NCBI GenBank assembly: GCA_030737835.1
Contig: CM060854.1
Location: 10,068,690 to 10,132,689, forward strand
Source: Acorus gramineus
Taxonomy: Eukaryota; Streptophyta; Magnoliopsida; Acorales; Acoraceae
Direction: 5' to 3'
Length of the DNA: 64,000 bases
The notes below the pieces were generated by a model. It was given only the letters and a program-made list of their open reading frames with translations. It made no database searches and had not been told where the DNA came from. The stretch's first letter is position 1, and each line of letters begins with the position of its first letter. Below are positions 1-12,556 of the stretch, in pieces. The translations under genes and the position numbers were made by a program.

Positions 1-264
1 CTTTTTGCTTCGTCAAAACCCGGATACGATTCAGAACTGTGAAATTCTAAAACGTTACCGGAATTTGATGAAATTTTCGTGAGTGGCTTGAAATGGCACC
101 AGGACACATAATATGCAGTTAGATTTTCAATCGGAGTTCTCAAGCTCATGATGATAGCCAAAAATCTAAAATTTTAGCGGTTCCGATCGAAAAAAGAAAA
201 AGTTAAAAAACTGCCAGAATGCTCCAATGGTGACCAGAAGGCAAAAAGTGACACATATATAACA
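1..264 (-). mobile_element. Family 1 LTR fragment (U3 tip), reverse orientation
   Basis: The segment ends in ACACATATATAACA, the reverse complement of the family 1 LTR start, and matches the U3 ends of the other family 1 LTRs here (for example around 62220-62471). Only the first roughly 260 bp of the LTR lie in the window; the rest is off the left edge. It abuts reverse transcriptase coding sequence of opposite orientation at 265, which is not the normal order in an element. Confidence 0.85.
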
Positions 265-1000
265 CTTCATCGATGATATTTTGGTGTACTTGAGGAGTCT
301 TGAGGAGCACGCTGACCATCTCCGCACTGTCTTGGAGACTTTGGCCCGACATCGGTTGTTCGCCAAGTTCAGTAAGTGCGAGTTTTGGTGGGAGCGTATG
401 GCCTTTCTAGGCCACGTGATTTCCGGCGAGGGTATATCTGTGGACCCGGACAAGACGCTCGCCGTGTTGAATTGGCGTCAACCGTCGAACCCCACCGAGA
501 TTCGGAGCTTCCTGGGTTTGGCGGGCTATTATCGGAGGTTTGTCGAGGGTTTCTCGAAGATAGCTGTTCCTCTGACCCGCCTCACTCGGAAGGATGTCCG
601 GTTCGAGTGGTCCCCATCTTGCGAGGAGAGCTTCCTGGAGTTGAAGCGAAGGCTCACCTCAGCGCCAGTTCTTATCATTCCGTCTGGTAGTGGTGGATTC
701 GCAGTCTACTCCGATGCATCGCGGCTGGGTTTGGGTTGCGTCCTAATGCAGTACGGTAAAATTGTGGCTTACGCATCGCGTCAGTTGAATCCCCATGAGC
801 AGAATTACCCCACCCACGATTTAGAGTTAGCAGCGATCATCTTTGCGCTGAAGATGTGGAGGCACTACCTCTATGGCGAGGAGTTCAAGCTCTTCACTGA
901 TCACAAGAGCTTGACTTACTTGCAGTCCCAGCCGGAGCTCAAAATACGTCAGAGACGTTGGGTCAAAGGAGTCGAAGGAACTACTATGGCAAGGAGTTAG
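265..1000 (+). pseudogene. Ty3/gypsy reverse transcriptase / RNase H fragment
   Basis: The open frame starts abruptly at the RT active-site strand: residues FIDDILVY are at 266-289. It continues through the RT thumb region ([22 protein letters not shown]) into an RNase H domain with the YSDAS strand, the [18 protein letters not shown] helix and TDHKSLTYL. No ATG precedes it, and the RT fingers are missing. Homology ends near 964 at RQRRWVK; a 20-bp direct duplication follows (around 969 and 1003), and a stop is at 998-1000. It is very similar to the pol region of the element at 53833-62471. It has no integrase and is an inactive relic, probably cut by insertion or inversion at 264/265. Confidence 0.9.
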
Positions 1001-1012
1001 TAGTCGAAGGAA

Positions 1013-2648
1013 CTACTATGGCGAGAATCATCAACGCGATGATGATTCTCGAACTTTGCCTGAGGGAATGCCAACCTGGGGAAACAAGGTCACCCACATC
1101 ACCTTTTCATCGCACTAGTAGCAATCTCGATGAAGACTACCTCAAAGTAGTCCACGGAAGCCCAATAAAATTTTTGAGATCCACGAAGGCATCCGGCGCA
1201 TTCGTCAACCCCGACAGCAGTACTTAAAACTCGTAGTGCCTGAACGGTCACGAAAGGCCATCTACGGGATGTCCAACTCTCGGATCTCTAACTTGTGGTA
1301 CCCTTGTGCGAAGATCGATCTAACAGCAGACACTCGCTCCCAGAGCTGGTCAAATAGATCATCGATTCGCGGCAAAGGTAATTGATCTTCAACCTCCACG
1401 GGGAGATCAAAACAACACCTTGAACAATTAAGTCCAGACTCTGCTCCTCGAGCATGGCTGGCGCTCATGATGACACTTACACGCTTGGTAAGCCGCTCAA
1501 CCGCACTTAATCCACAAGACACGCAATAAGGGGTCGTCGAACGTCGACAATGCCTATGCGACGTCATCTATCCGATAGGGCGGTTGAGTCCCATCACGAA
1601 CGCTAGCATCGCGTCTCCTTATTTGCGACCAATGTGGGGCAAAACGCGATAGTATCCACAACTGTGCTTCACCTGCCGCCAGAGATAGGTCGCTCATCTA
1701 TAATCATTGGAACTCCAGCATCCTGCACTCCATGGGCAGATTCATCACGGGGAGTCCACGCTCTCGACATCATCCAGTAGCACTCTCCCGGTGTGGCCTC
1801 TACCTGGTAGCCTCCCAAGCCCACTATCTCTGCCATATGGGCGCACCAACAAGCATAGTATCTGGGAGCACCTCACAGGACTCTGGCCTCAACCGGGATG
1901 CTACAACGTAAATGATATATCGAAGCGACTCTAGATGCCACTGTGGAACCCAGTCCACAAGCAATCGCCCACCAAGCTGCAATAGGATGCACCCAATCCC
2001 GATCGTACGCATCACCACTCGCTACAGCACCTTCCAAGTGAGAGGAAAAATCCATCATCAATTTGATGCTTCTAAGGTATTCCTTAACTGGGAAAAGAAA
2101 CCTTGGGAGGGCACCATGAGGTCCCGATATAGGATATCCCGACAACCAAACAAGGAACACGGAGTACCCTAGCCCGAGTCTCAATGCTGACCCTGCAAGG
2201 CCCCTTAATCCTGAGTAGGAAGACTAGAAGAAGACATCATCCCTTAATGACCAATACGCCACATCCTCAACACTTTACACAGGCGCCGCACGCGAACTCC
2301 ATGGTTACTAGCGATACCGATGCACGGGGAAGAAGCTCCATTATCGAGACGCAATCCATACCTTAGAAATTGCAACCAATTCATCACTATCACACTACTG
2401 GGCTGGAATCTCCTACCCAAGCCTTAATCCCACAACAAGAGATCTAACAACTGACCCTAACCAATTGACCCAGTCAACAACTTAAGGGTGGGTCCAGGGG
2501 GTCACGTCCACGTCAACGGATGCGAGGAGGCATGTCAGCAACCTAAGATAACTTCTAAAATAAGAGTACTCGAATGACAATCCTATGACTCATCATCTAT
2601 ACGACTAGACTTAGGCTCTGACAGGACCAGGCTCTGATACCAACTTTT
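1013..2648 (-). pseudogene. Decayed internal region of a minus-strand gypsy element (E1)
   Basis: Running leftward from the PBS at 2631-2642, this is heavily degraded gag-pro-RT sequence. The clearest part is 1030-1567 on the minus strand, which keeps [13 protein letters not shown], a degenerate run resembling [13 protein letters not shown], and a GLTNAP-like segment, broken by stops and frameshifts. The stretch from 1570 to 2600 has no continuous frame. The whole block aligns with 19190-20707, so the two are old copies of one family. The element is cut off near 1013 against the RT fragment on the left. Confidence 0.7.
2631..2642 (-). other. Primer binding site (initiator Met tRNA) of E1
   Basis: On the minus strand this reads TGGTATCAGAGC, complementary to the 3' end of plant initiator-Met tRNA. 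It lies six bases inside the LTR end at 2649, so 2649-9312 is the 5' LTR of a minus-strand element. Confidence 0.9.
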
Positions 2649-3732
2649 TGTCACGCCCCAGGCGTCCCCGAGACGTGGCAAAATATAATATAATATCAGC
2701 TATCAATACCTGAGGTCAATAAAGACACCAACAACAATACACAAGGCGGCAAAGCAAGATAATGATAACTGACTGAAAAGCGGAAGCATAATATATAAAC
2801 AATGTCTGTAAATCAAAAACATTATTACAGACTCGAATACACAATCACTGTCCTATGAGAGCCAAGTCTAGACCAAAGAAAATACAACCTGTGCCACATG
2901 CACGATTTACAAAGCATAAAATGACTCTAGGAATGCTGACAGCCTCACACTCGCCACCCGCCGGAAGAACGCTCCACGCCCATAAGACCACGTCACAGGA
3001 AAGCTCCAGCACCACGCCCAACACTGCCCCTGAAAAGAAACAGTATGCGAGGGGTGAGCTACAAGCTCAGTGAGTGGCTGGAAACCAATCACCATTCTAC
3101 AGTTCAATACATAATCAATTTCCTTTCAAGGAAAACATGGGTGGAAACCCATGGATAACTGGGTCACGTGGAAACGCGACCAACCTCACCCCCACCCTCA
3201 CTCCCGGAGGGAGTCTTTTGGGACTTTTGGGGAGAGACCATACCGTCGGTCGAAGAGACCTGGATTTACTGGTCTACACAGCACTACTGGATCATCTATA
3301 TCTAGATAACTGCTCAAACGATGCCTTTAAACATCGACACAGGACCGGACCCAACAACTATGGGAACGGTCGAACAACGAATGGGTCACGCGGCGATATT
3401 CTTCACCTCATCCTTACCCTCACTCCTGGAGGGAGACTCTTGGGACTTTTGGAAGAGATTTAGACTGCTCTACACCCTTGGTCCACCCGGTAGCCTCTCC
3501 CACACTCCGTAGCCTCATACCTGGTATACTCCCACTATCAGTACTGTCCGACGCATCGGAGGTACCTACGGACGGGAGCCCTCTGTCAGGTCAGCTTTCC
3601 AACGCCGGGGAGTCCCTACTCGGATCCAACTAAAGGGGAGAACGATTCCCACGCCCGTAACATCACTCGTTAACCCTCTCCCGGGTAGTATCTACAACCT
3701 GATCTCCTCAACTCACCGCTCTACACCCTTGG

Positions 3733-6700
3733 TGTTATATATGTGTCACTTTTAGCCTTTTGGTAACCATTGGAGCATTTTGGCAGTTTCTGTGTTTTTT
3801 TCGTTTTTCGATCGGAACCGCTAAAATTTTGGACTGTTAGCTATCGTCCTGTGTTTGAGGACTCCGATTGAAAATCTAACTGCATATTATGTGTCCTGGT
3901 GCCATTCTAAGCCACTCATGAAAATTTCATCGAATTCCGGTAACGTTTCTGAAATTTCACAGTTCCGGGGCGTATCCGGGTTTTGACCGAGCGAGAAGTC
4001 ATTGGGAGAGTTGACTCGGTCAAAGTGGGCCCATGACTTGGTCAACCCTTTTTGTTTTTTTGTGTGGTTGGGTTGACCCAAGTCAAATCCCCCTTAAAGC
4101 ACCCTTAACCTAATTAATCTTGATTAACCCTAATTCAAGTGAGGTTTGACTATTTAAAGTAAGCTAAAAAGGTGCTCTTCACTATTCATCATCTTCCTCT
4201 TTGTGTTTTCTCTCTCCCCCTCTCTCTTTTTCAAGCTTTTGAGCCACCTAGGGTTCTCAAAGCTTAAAACCCAAATCATAGAAAGGGTAGATCCGGTCCC
4301 GATCTACACCCCGGTGTTTTCGGATTCGAATTCCGGCGTGTCTAGCCCTTTCTTCCGCCCTCTCTTCTCCTCAGATCTGAGCCATTTCGGAGGTGGGAAG
4401 AGGTCTTGGTGGTGGAGACCCGTGGAGAGGTGTTTCGGTGCGCGGAGAGCAACCGAACTTCCCTTCCTTCCCTTGGTAAGCCCTTTTTCCTTCTTTTTTG
4501 GCTTAGATGCTTGTTAGGAGGGTGGTTTTGAGGTTGGGTGGTGGTCGGCGGCTGTGGGTGGCTGTCGGTGGTGGTTGGGGGTGGTCGGAGGCCGTTGGTG
4601 GCCGGTGGTTGGTGGTAGAGGAGCTCGGGCAGGGAGGCTGGCAGTCCCGGGCAGCAGGCAGCACAGGCAGCGCTCAGGCAGGCGCAGCAGGCGTGCAGCG
4701 GCAGGGCGCGCGCGCGTGCGCGCGGACGTGCGCGCGGGCGTGCGCTCGGGTGGGCGCTATGCTAGGCGAGCGTGCGGGGCGCTGTGCTGGGGCGCAGTGC
4801 GCACGGGTGCACCCGGGAGGGGCTGGTCGAGCGGCTGGTGCGGGGAGCTGTGCGAGCGGATGGTGCGCGCGGAGCGAGGCGAGTGCGCGCGAGGCGACGG
4901 GGTGCGCGCGCGAGGTGCTGGGCGCGCGGGGCGTGCGGTGTGCTCGCGGGCCAGCGCGGGGCATGCGGTGTGCGCGTGGGCTGCTGCGATGGGATGAAGT
5001 GGGCGCGCGGTGCACCCGGGTGGCTCGGCAGCATGTCCAGGCGGAGGGCAGGGGCCCGGCGGTGCGCCTGGGTGAGCGGGCTGAGGCGCAGCGTTGCGTC
5101 TGGGGGCGGGTGGCCGTGCGGGTGGTTGCCGGGGGTGCGGGAGTGAGTCGGGGTGCTCGGGCTAGCGTGCGTACGGGCCGTATGTACGTTTGCCCGAGTG
5201 TTGGGTATTTATTTGTGTATTTTTGTGTATTTTGAGGTATTTGTGGATTTTAACTCACCAAGTTGATACCCTGTCTTGCAGATCTTGACGGACGGTCGCG
5301 CGACGACCCGACTTCCGGTGAGTGGGACAACCCAACCCAGTTGGGAGGCGCTACATGCACTTGGGCGTGTACCGTCCTCCCCTATGGCACATAGTTAATA
5401 TTAACTGTTATATTGTAATCCATGCAAGCATGACTAATGTGTAGAATGCATGCCACCCTAGACTTGTATGTTAGGGACTTGCACCCTTAGGATATGTGCA
5501 TGAGCCGTGCATCCTGTCACCTCGTTATCATGCTAGGAAAGCCCCGACCTATGCATGCGTCCTATTAGTTTGATTTATTTACTTAAATGCAAGCTTGTGA
5601 TATTGTTAGCATGCTTTGGGGAATATAAGGGGGCCTTGCGAGGTAAACATTGAGACCCGGGCTAGGGTACTCCGTGTTCCTTGTTTGGTTGGCGGGATGT
5701 CCTATATCGGGACCTCAAGTTGCCCTCCCAAGGTTTCTTTTCCTCATCATTACCTTATGTATTTCCCCGCATCCTGGTTATGCGCGCTGGAGGAATTCTG
5801 AAGAATTCAAGACATTAGAGTTGTAGAGATGTGTTGTCAGCGGATCCGAGTGGATCATATGCGATGGATAGGTTGTTCTGTTCCCTTCGTTGGATCCGTG
5901 TAGAGACTACCTCAGCGTTAGAAAGGTCGTCCCGTGCAGGGGCTCTCATCAGTAGGCACCTCCTGATTTGGTAGACGGACTGTGCTGAATGTGGGAGTGG
6001 CCAAACGACCTACGGAGTGGGGAGAGACTATCGGTGGACCAAGGGTGACCAACAGCCTAGTCAGTCCCAAGAGCCTATGTCACCTATTGAGGGGTGAGGG
6101 TGAGGGTGTGCTGGGCCGGCGATGTGGCGACCCACAGGATTATGTAAGGATGATTATCAACCTATTGAGTCCCAATATCCTTTGTCACCTATTGAGGGGT
6201 GAGGGTGAGGGTGTGGTGGTTCGGCGATGTAACGAACCACTGGACTTGTGTTGATTATGCCACTTTGAGGCTTTTGCTATTAATTGTGGTTAATATAAAC
6301 TGTGATGCATGGGTTGTGCTATTCACTGAGCGTGTGGCTCACCCCTCGCATAATTATTTTCTTCAGTGATTACCGAGGCGGACTTGAAGGAGGAGCTTCC
6401 CGAGCGACTACACCAGTAGCGGAGTAGCGCCACGTCCCTCGAGTTTTGAGGCCATCAGCATCCTTCCTTATCATTGTATGTATATATTTCTGTGCTTGGG
6501 CACCTAGTTGGATTGTATTTGGATGTATTGTGGATATATTGGCTCTCACAGGACATATGATTATGTATCGAGTCTGTAAAGTGTTGTTGATTTACAGATT
6601 CAGTCTTTTTGCTTCCGCTTTCTGTGTATACATCATGTCAGCCCTTTTGTTGTCTGTGTATCTTTTTAGCTGTTGTTTATGGTATATTATTGATCTCCTG

Positions 6701-6765
6701 TATTGACTGCTGATATCATGTATACCCTTGCCGCGTCCCGGGGACGGCCGCCCTGGGGCGTGACA
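3733..6765 (+). mobile_element. Solo LTR A, family 1
   Basis: A complete LTR of 3,033 bp from TGTTATATATG to GGGGCGTGACA, flanked by a perfect 5-bp target duplication CTTGG (3728-3732 and 6766-6770). The interrupted family 2 LTR resumes exactly after the duplication. There is no PBS or PPT next to it, so this is a solo LTR left by LTR-LTR recombination. It has a GC-rich alternating block at about 4620-5170, two copies of the G-rich tandem unit near 6090 and 6190, and the putative exons at up to 4475, 5282-5317 and 6367-6419. Confidence 0.95.
5282..5317 (+). other. Putative LTR micro-exon, copy A
   Basis: A 36-nt block preceded by TTGCAG and followed by GTGAGTGGG. In the frame that continues into 6367 it encodes LDGRSRDDPTS, with split codons at both ends (phase 1-1). 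The next candidate acceptor, TTATTTTCTTCAG, ends at 6366, and the following 53 nt (6367-6419) carry the frame to a TAG. No transcript evidence is available; the inference rests on splice motifs and on comparison with the other copies. Confidence 0.5.
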
Positions 6766-9312
6766 CTTGGTCCGCCAGTAGCCCTTTCCCCGGGTAGCCT
6801 CTACCTGGTATACTCCCACGATCAGTACTCTTCCGAATGCATCGGTGGTACCTACGGATGGGAGCCCTCTGTCAGGATAGCTAAACCCGAGAAGTTCCTA
6901 CATCGGATCCAACGAAGGGGAGAACGATCCCATGTTCGCAAAGCGAACCCAATGGAAAACAACTACTCTTGATACTCACTTATCGAGATATCAAAACACA
7001 GGCATAACAACAATCCATTAAACACACTCATATTAACCTTAAGAGAGTCATAGTCCATATACGGGAGTAACTACACAAGTTAGTGGGTCGTAACATCGCC
7101 GATCCACCCCACGCTCACCCTTTAGGGGTGTCATGGGCCTTTTGGGACAGACTAGACCGCTCTCCACCCCTGGTCCACCCGGTAGCCTCTCCCACACTCC
7201 GTAGCCTCTACCTGGTATACTCCCACTATCAGTACTGTCCGACGCATCGGAGGTACCTACGGACGGGAGCCCTCTGTCAGGTCAGCTTTCCAACGCCGGG
7301 GAGTCCCTACATCGGATCCAACCAAAAGGAGAAGACAGCCTACTCACGCGCGTATACGATCCTCTTGGATCCGTCGACAACGATTTCTAACACTACTAAT
7401 GTCATGAATTCTCAAGAATTCCTCCAGGGCGCATAACTAAGATGCGGGGAAACATATATTATAACAACAAGGTTATAATATTCTCTAAGGCATGCTTACA
7501 ACAATATAATCACATTTGATTTAAATAAATTAAACTAAATGGGAAACATGCGTAGGTCGGGGCTTTCCAATCAAGGGACATGGTGTCTAGGCATGTATGG
7601 GCCTCTATACATGATATATGGATGCATATCCCTAGCATACAAGGTCTAATGTGGCATGGTTACATCATATTAATCATGCAATACATAGTATCTACATATT
7701 ATAGCTAGGGGGCCCCATCGATGCGCGACGCGCGTCTATGCGGGTCGAGCGCATCCCTAGAGAGGGGGGGGGGGATTGGAATCGAACCACTCACCTTACA
7801 ACCCGGGACCTCGCGCATCCCATCCGACGAGATCTGCAAGGTAGGGGCATCCAATTTGGTGAGTAACAACACAATTTACACATAGAAATTTACTAGAAAT
7901 ACCAAATACTCGGACAAGCATGCATACGGACTCGCACGCATGCGAGCACGCAAGTACGCACGCGAGTCCGAGTGCCCCGACACCTACCCGAACCCTCGGG
8001 CAGCCACACGCATGGCCCCCGCACGCGCACGCACGCATACGCACGCACGCACGCGCCCCAGCACCCTCGGCGCACTGCCGCGCGCCTGCCCGCGCCCAGA
8101 CGCGCTGCCGCACGCTCGTGCTCGCCAGCGCGCACTGCGCGCCCGCCCCAGCACGCGCACGCACGCAAACGCACTGTCCCCCAGCCCCGCGCCCAGGCGG
8201 ATGCCCAGGCGCACTGCAGCGCGCGCGCGCACGCTCGCACGCGCCCGCAAGCACTCTCTCGCTCACCCGCGCGGCGTCTGCGCGCCCGCCAGCGCCTGCC
8301 AGCGCTCGCCTGCGCGCGCGCCTGCGTGCGCACGCGCGCAGACTGCCCCCAACGCGCGCCCAGCCCGTCCCAACCTCATTTTAACCCTCCCCAACCCCTC
8401 ACACACACCCTAACCCCTATGCATAGCATGCATGACTTCCCCAAGCATCCCAACAACCCTAAAAATCAAAAAGAAGGGGAAGAGGACTTACCAAAAGAGG
8501 GAAACGGAAAGGGGGAGGTGCGGGGCTCTCGACGCTCCCACGGCCACCTCAACCACCACCACCACCACCACCTCTTCAGCCTCTCCTCAGCCTCCTCCTT
8601 GGCTGAAAATCAGGGGGGAAGGATCATGAGGGGGAGCTTGAGAGAAGAGAAGATCAACAACAACAACACATGAACAACCCTCACCATTTCTTTCTCCTCC
8701 ACCTTCTCCTTCTCTTTGGGACATTTTCACAAACACCTAGGGGGCTTGAGAGAGAGGAAGGGAGGGCTTTGAAAAATATGGACGTGTGAGTGTGGGAGAG
8801 AGAGAGAGAGAAAGATATTTGTTTGCACACAAATATCTAAAGAGGGATGGAAATGACTAAGTCTTCTTGACCAGAAATTCTGCGCATGTTTCACTGGAAC
8901 AGCCATAACTTCCTCAATATAGCTCCGAATTGCACAATTCCAATTCCGTTGGAAAGCTAAGAAGATTATCTACAACTTGCATGTTTATGCCAAGATCAAA
9001 TAATCTCTACAGCTATTCCAAAATCTGAGCTAAACATTGAACAGGGCTGCTGCCAGAATTTTCATCCCCGGGGTATACTTGGTAAAATACCCATAACTTT
9101 TACTACAAGAATCCAGTTGATCTAATTTCACTTTTGCACGAAAGCGAACTCAAAACTTGACATCTCATAATAAAATCATATTTAAATCTCTTCATCTTGG
9201 ATTTTAACAAAATCAAATCCAAATACCAAATCGGGAAATACATAACTTCTAGGAAAAAAAATTATGTAACCAAATTTTCAAACAGAGCGCTCCAAATGAC
9301 ACAGGCACAACA

Positions 9313-9644
9313 TTTATACAGTGCCAGAGCTAGTTTTGGGACATATGCCAGGTCCGGGGTAATTCCTCATTTTGTCTTTGGGTTGATACGAGTGGGGGCG
9401 AAAATAAGGGGAGATGCTTTGGGTTTATAAAATTGTCCCAGTCTACAAGGTAGGCAATTTCTCCTTTTATCAGATAAACCAATTCCTAAGTTATACTGGT
9501 TTGATGAAGGTGGCATGAGTGGTGGATATATAAGTTCAAGTAAAATTAAAGTTTATCTTTCAGAGTCTTGCAATTCTTTCATCAGGAAAAATAATATTTC
9601 TCAAGTATTCAGAGTTTCTATGCATGGAATTTCTTTAGATAAAG
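9313..9644 (-). mobile_element. 3' flank and last codons of a Tat-like pol gene (E5)
   Basis: Across the TAAAG target duplication of solo LTR G, the integrase frame from 12552 onward continues for a few codons into this segment and stops at a TAG near 9618. The remaining roughly 300 bp is non-coding 3' sequence of that element; I found no LTR in it. The left boundary at 9312 is the U3 tip of the E1 LTR. Confidence 0.65.
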
Positions 9645-12551
9645 TGTCACGCCCCAGGGCGGCCGTCCCCAGGACGCGGCAAGTGTATATATGATATCAG
9701 TAACAGGAAACCACAAACAATCACTAAAATAAAAACACAGATATAAGCAGGGCTGACACAATATATACACCAAATGCGGAAGCTAAAAAGACTGAGTCTG
9801 TAGTCAAAACATACTACAGACTCGATACACAATCATAAGTCCTGTGAGAGCCAACATGTCCATATATACATACTAATAAAGTCCATACAAAATCAAACTA
9901 GGTGCCGAAGCACAGAGTATATACATACAATAGAAGAAGGATGCTGATGGCCTCAAAACTCGTGGGACGCGGCGCTACCCTCTACTGGTGTCGTCGCCCG
10001 AGAAGCTCCTCCCTCAGATGGCACTGAAAAAGACAATATGCGAGGGGTGAGCCACACGCTCAGTGAATAGCACAACCCATGCATACAGTTCATATTAACA
10101 GCATTCACTCAAAGCAGCATAAACAACACAATCCGGGGGTTCGTCGCATCGCCGAACCGCCATACCCTTACCCTCACCCTCACCCTCAACGGGTGACCAA
10201 GGATGTTGGGACTTAGCGGGTTTATAATCATCCTTACATAATCCTGTGGGTCGTCGCATCGCCGGCCCACCATACCCTCACCCTCACCCTTGCCAGGTGA
10301 CATAGGCTCTTGGGACTGACTAGGCTGTTGGTCACCCTTGGTCCACCGATAGTCTCTCCTCACTCCGTAGGTCGTTTGGCCACTCCCATGTTCAGCACAG
10401 TCCTTCACAAAACAGGAGGCGCCTACTAATGGGAGCCCCTGCACGGGACAACCTGTCTAACGCTGAGGTAGTCTCTAACAGGATCCGACGAAGGGAACAG
10501 AACAGCCTATCCATCGCATATGATCCACTCGGATCCGCTGACAGCACATCTCTACAACTCTAATGTCTTGAATTCCTCAGAATTCCACCAGCGCGCATAA
10601 CCAGGATGCGGGGATTTAAACAAGGCATAAAAAGGGGAAAAGAGACCCTGAGAGGGTAACCTGAGGTCCCGATGTAGGACATCCGACAACCAAACGAGGA
10701 ACACGGAGTACCCTAACCCGGGTCTCAGTGTTAACCTCGCAAGGCCCCCTTATATTCCCTAAACATGCTATCATTTAATACAGTTTGCATTTAATTAAAT
10801 AAATCAAACTAATAGGACGCATGCACAGGTCGGGCTTTCCTAGCATGATAGCGAGGTGGCAGGATGCACGGCTCATGCACAATCCTAAGGGTGCAAGTCC
10901 CTAACACACAATCTAGGGTGGCATGCAATTCTACACACACATCATGCTTACATGGATTATAATTGCAACAGTTAATATAAGCCATACGCCCCAGGGGAGA
11001 TCGGTACACGCCCAAAGCATGTAACGCCTCCCAAACTGGGTTGGGTTGTCCCACTCACCGGAAATCGGGTCGACGCGCGACCGTCCGTCGAGATCTGCAA
11101 GACAGGTATTAACTGGGTAAGTATAATCCACAATAATCCCCAAATTACACAAAACACATAATTAAATACTCCAAATCCCCAATCAACCACCCAACACCCC
11201 CGGCAACCACCCCCGCACGGCCACCCGACCGCCCGGTGCACCGCCGCGCTTCAGCCCGCGCATCCCGCGCTCCGTCGGCCCCTGCCCGCCGCCTGGACAC
11301 GCCGCCGCACCACCCCGGGGCTCCGCGCGTCCCCTGCGCCCAGCCGCAGCAGTCCGCGCGCGCCCCGAGTACCTCGCGCCGGTCCGCGAGCACCCCGCAC
11401 GCCCCCGCGTGCAGCTCCTCGCCCCGCGCGCACCCCGTGCGCACCACCGCCACCTCGCCGCGCCTCGCGCGCACCACTGCCGCCTCCCTCGGGCATCACC
11501 TCGCGCACGCACTGCCCCTGCATCGGCCACCACCTCGCGCACGCACTGCCCCTGCATCGGCCACCACCTCGCGCACGCACTCCGCGCGCACCGACCATTC
11601 ACCCATCCCCCCCCGCACCAGCCGCTCGACCAGACCCGAGCACAGCTGCCCGACCAGCTCCCCGCACCAGCCCCGCGCATACTAGCGCGCGCGCCGCGCG
11701 TACGCACGCCCGCGCACGCACGCGCGCATACCCGCGCGCGCCCAGCCTGCGCGCTGCCTGGGCCGCTGCCGCTGCTGCCTGCTGCCCGGAACAGAGCCCG
11801 CCACTGCTCGAGCGCCTCCACCACCCCTCCCACGGCCGCCGACCACCTCCGACCACCTCCGACCACCCTCCGACGACCCCCACTGCCGCCGACCACCCCC
11901 AAACACAAAAACTCCCTCCTAGCAATCATCTAAACAAGAAAAAAGTGGAAAAGAAGCTTACCGAGGGGGAGGAAGGGGTGACCGGGTGCTCTCCGCGCAC
12001 CGAAACCCTTCTCAAAGGGTCTCCCACGCCCCGATCTACCACGGCCTTCGAAATGGCCCAAATCAGAGGACAAAGAGGGGAGGTCGGGGAGGCTAGGATC
12101 GCCGGAACTTGGATTTGAAGACACCGGAGCGTAGATCGGGACCCGATCTACACTTCCCGTGCTTTAGGTTTCTTGGTTTGAGGGGTCTAGGGGGCTTGAA
12201 AGTGAGAAAAAGAGAGAGGGGAGAGAGAAAATCACTTTGGTAGGGATAATGAATAGTAACTCGGGATTTAGCTCTCACTTATATATAGCGTGCGACTTAA
12301 AAACCCGGATACGCCCCGGAACTGCGAAATTTTTGGAAACGATGCCGGAATTCGATGAAATTTTCATGAGTGGCTTAAAACGGCACCAGGACACATAATA
12401 TGCAGTTAGATTTTCAATCGGAGTCCTCTAACTCGGACGATAGCTAACAGTCCAAAATTATGCGGTTCCGATCGAAAAACACAAAAATTTTAAAACTGCT
12501 AAAAATGCTCCAATGGTTGCCAATAGGCCAAAAAGTGACACATATATAACA
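9645..12551 (-). mobile_element. Solo LTR G, family 1, reverse orientation
   Basis: A complete LTR of 2,907 bp from TGTCACGCCCC to CACATATATAACA with a perfect TAAAG target duplication (9640-9644 and 12552-12556). It sits a few codons before the stop of a Tat-like integrase. On its own sense strand: a TATA-like TTATATATAG near 12279-12288, a first exon ending at 11962 before GTAAGC, a GC-rich block at 11190-11780, a micro-exon at 11059-11094 and a third-exon acceptor at 10024-10026. Its third exon has lost 11 bp and so leaves the shared frame. Confidence 0.95.
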
Positions 12552-12556
12552 TAAAG

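Larger units (their letters stand above)
2649..9312 (-). mobile_element. Family 2 5' LTR of E1, split by solo LTR A
   Basis: Reverse-oriented LTR beginning TGTCACGCCCCAGG and ending ACACAGGCACAACA. Removing the nested LTR and one target copy (3733-6770) leaves about 3.63 kb, matching the intact family 2 LTR at 48824-52490. Read on the minus strand it contains a first-exon donor near 8490, a GC-rich block at 7920-8370, a micro-exon near 7800-7830, and a third exon that begins near 3045 and continues toward lower coordinates. This third exon keeps the same frame as the copy starting at 52108. It borders the iMet PBS on its left. Confidence 0.88.

Noticed and set aside
4507..5235. Long open frames rich in Arg, Ala, Gly and Cys in GC-rich LTR blocks (also near 7796-8673, 11145-11933, 21491-22319, 37424-38199, 44701-45548, 55101-55664, 60864-61670)
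   Set aside because: They occur in several frames and on both strands at once, have low-complexity composition and are not kept in frame between LTR copies. They are a by-product of stop-poor GC repeats.
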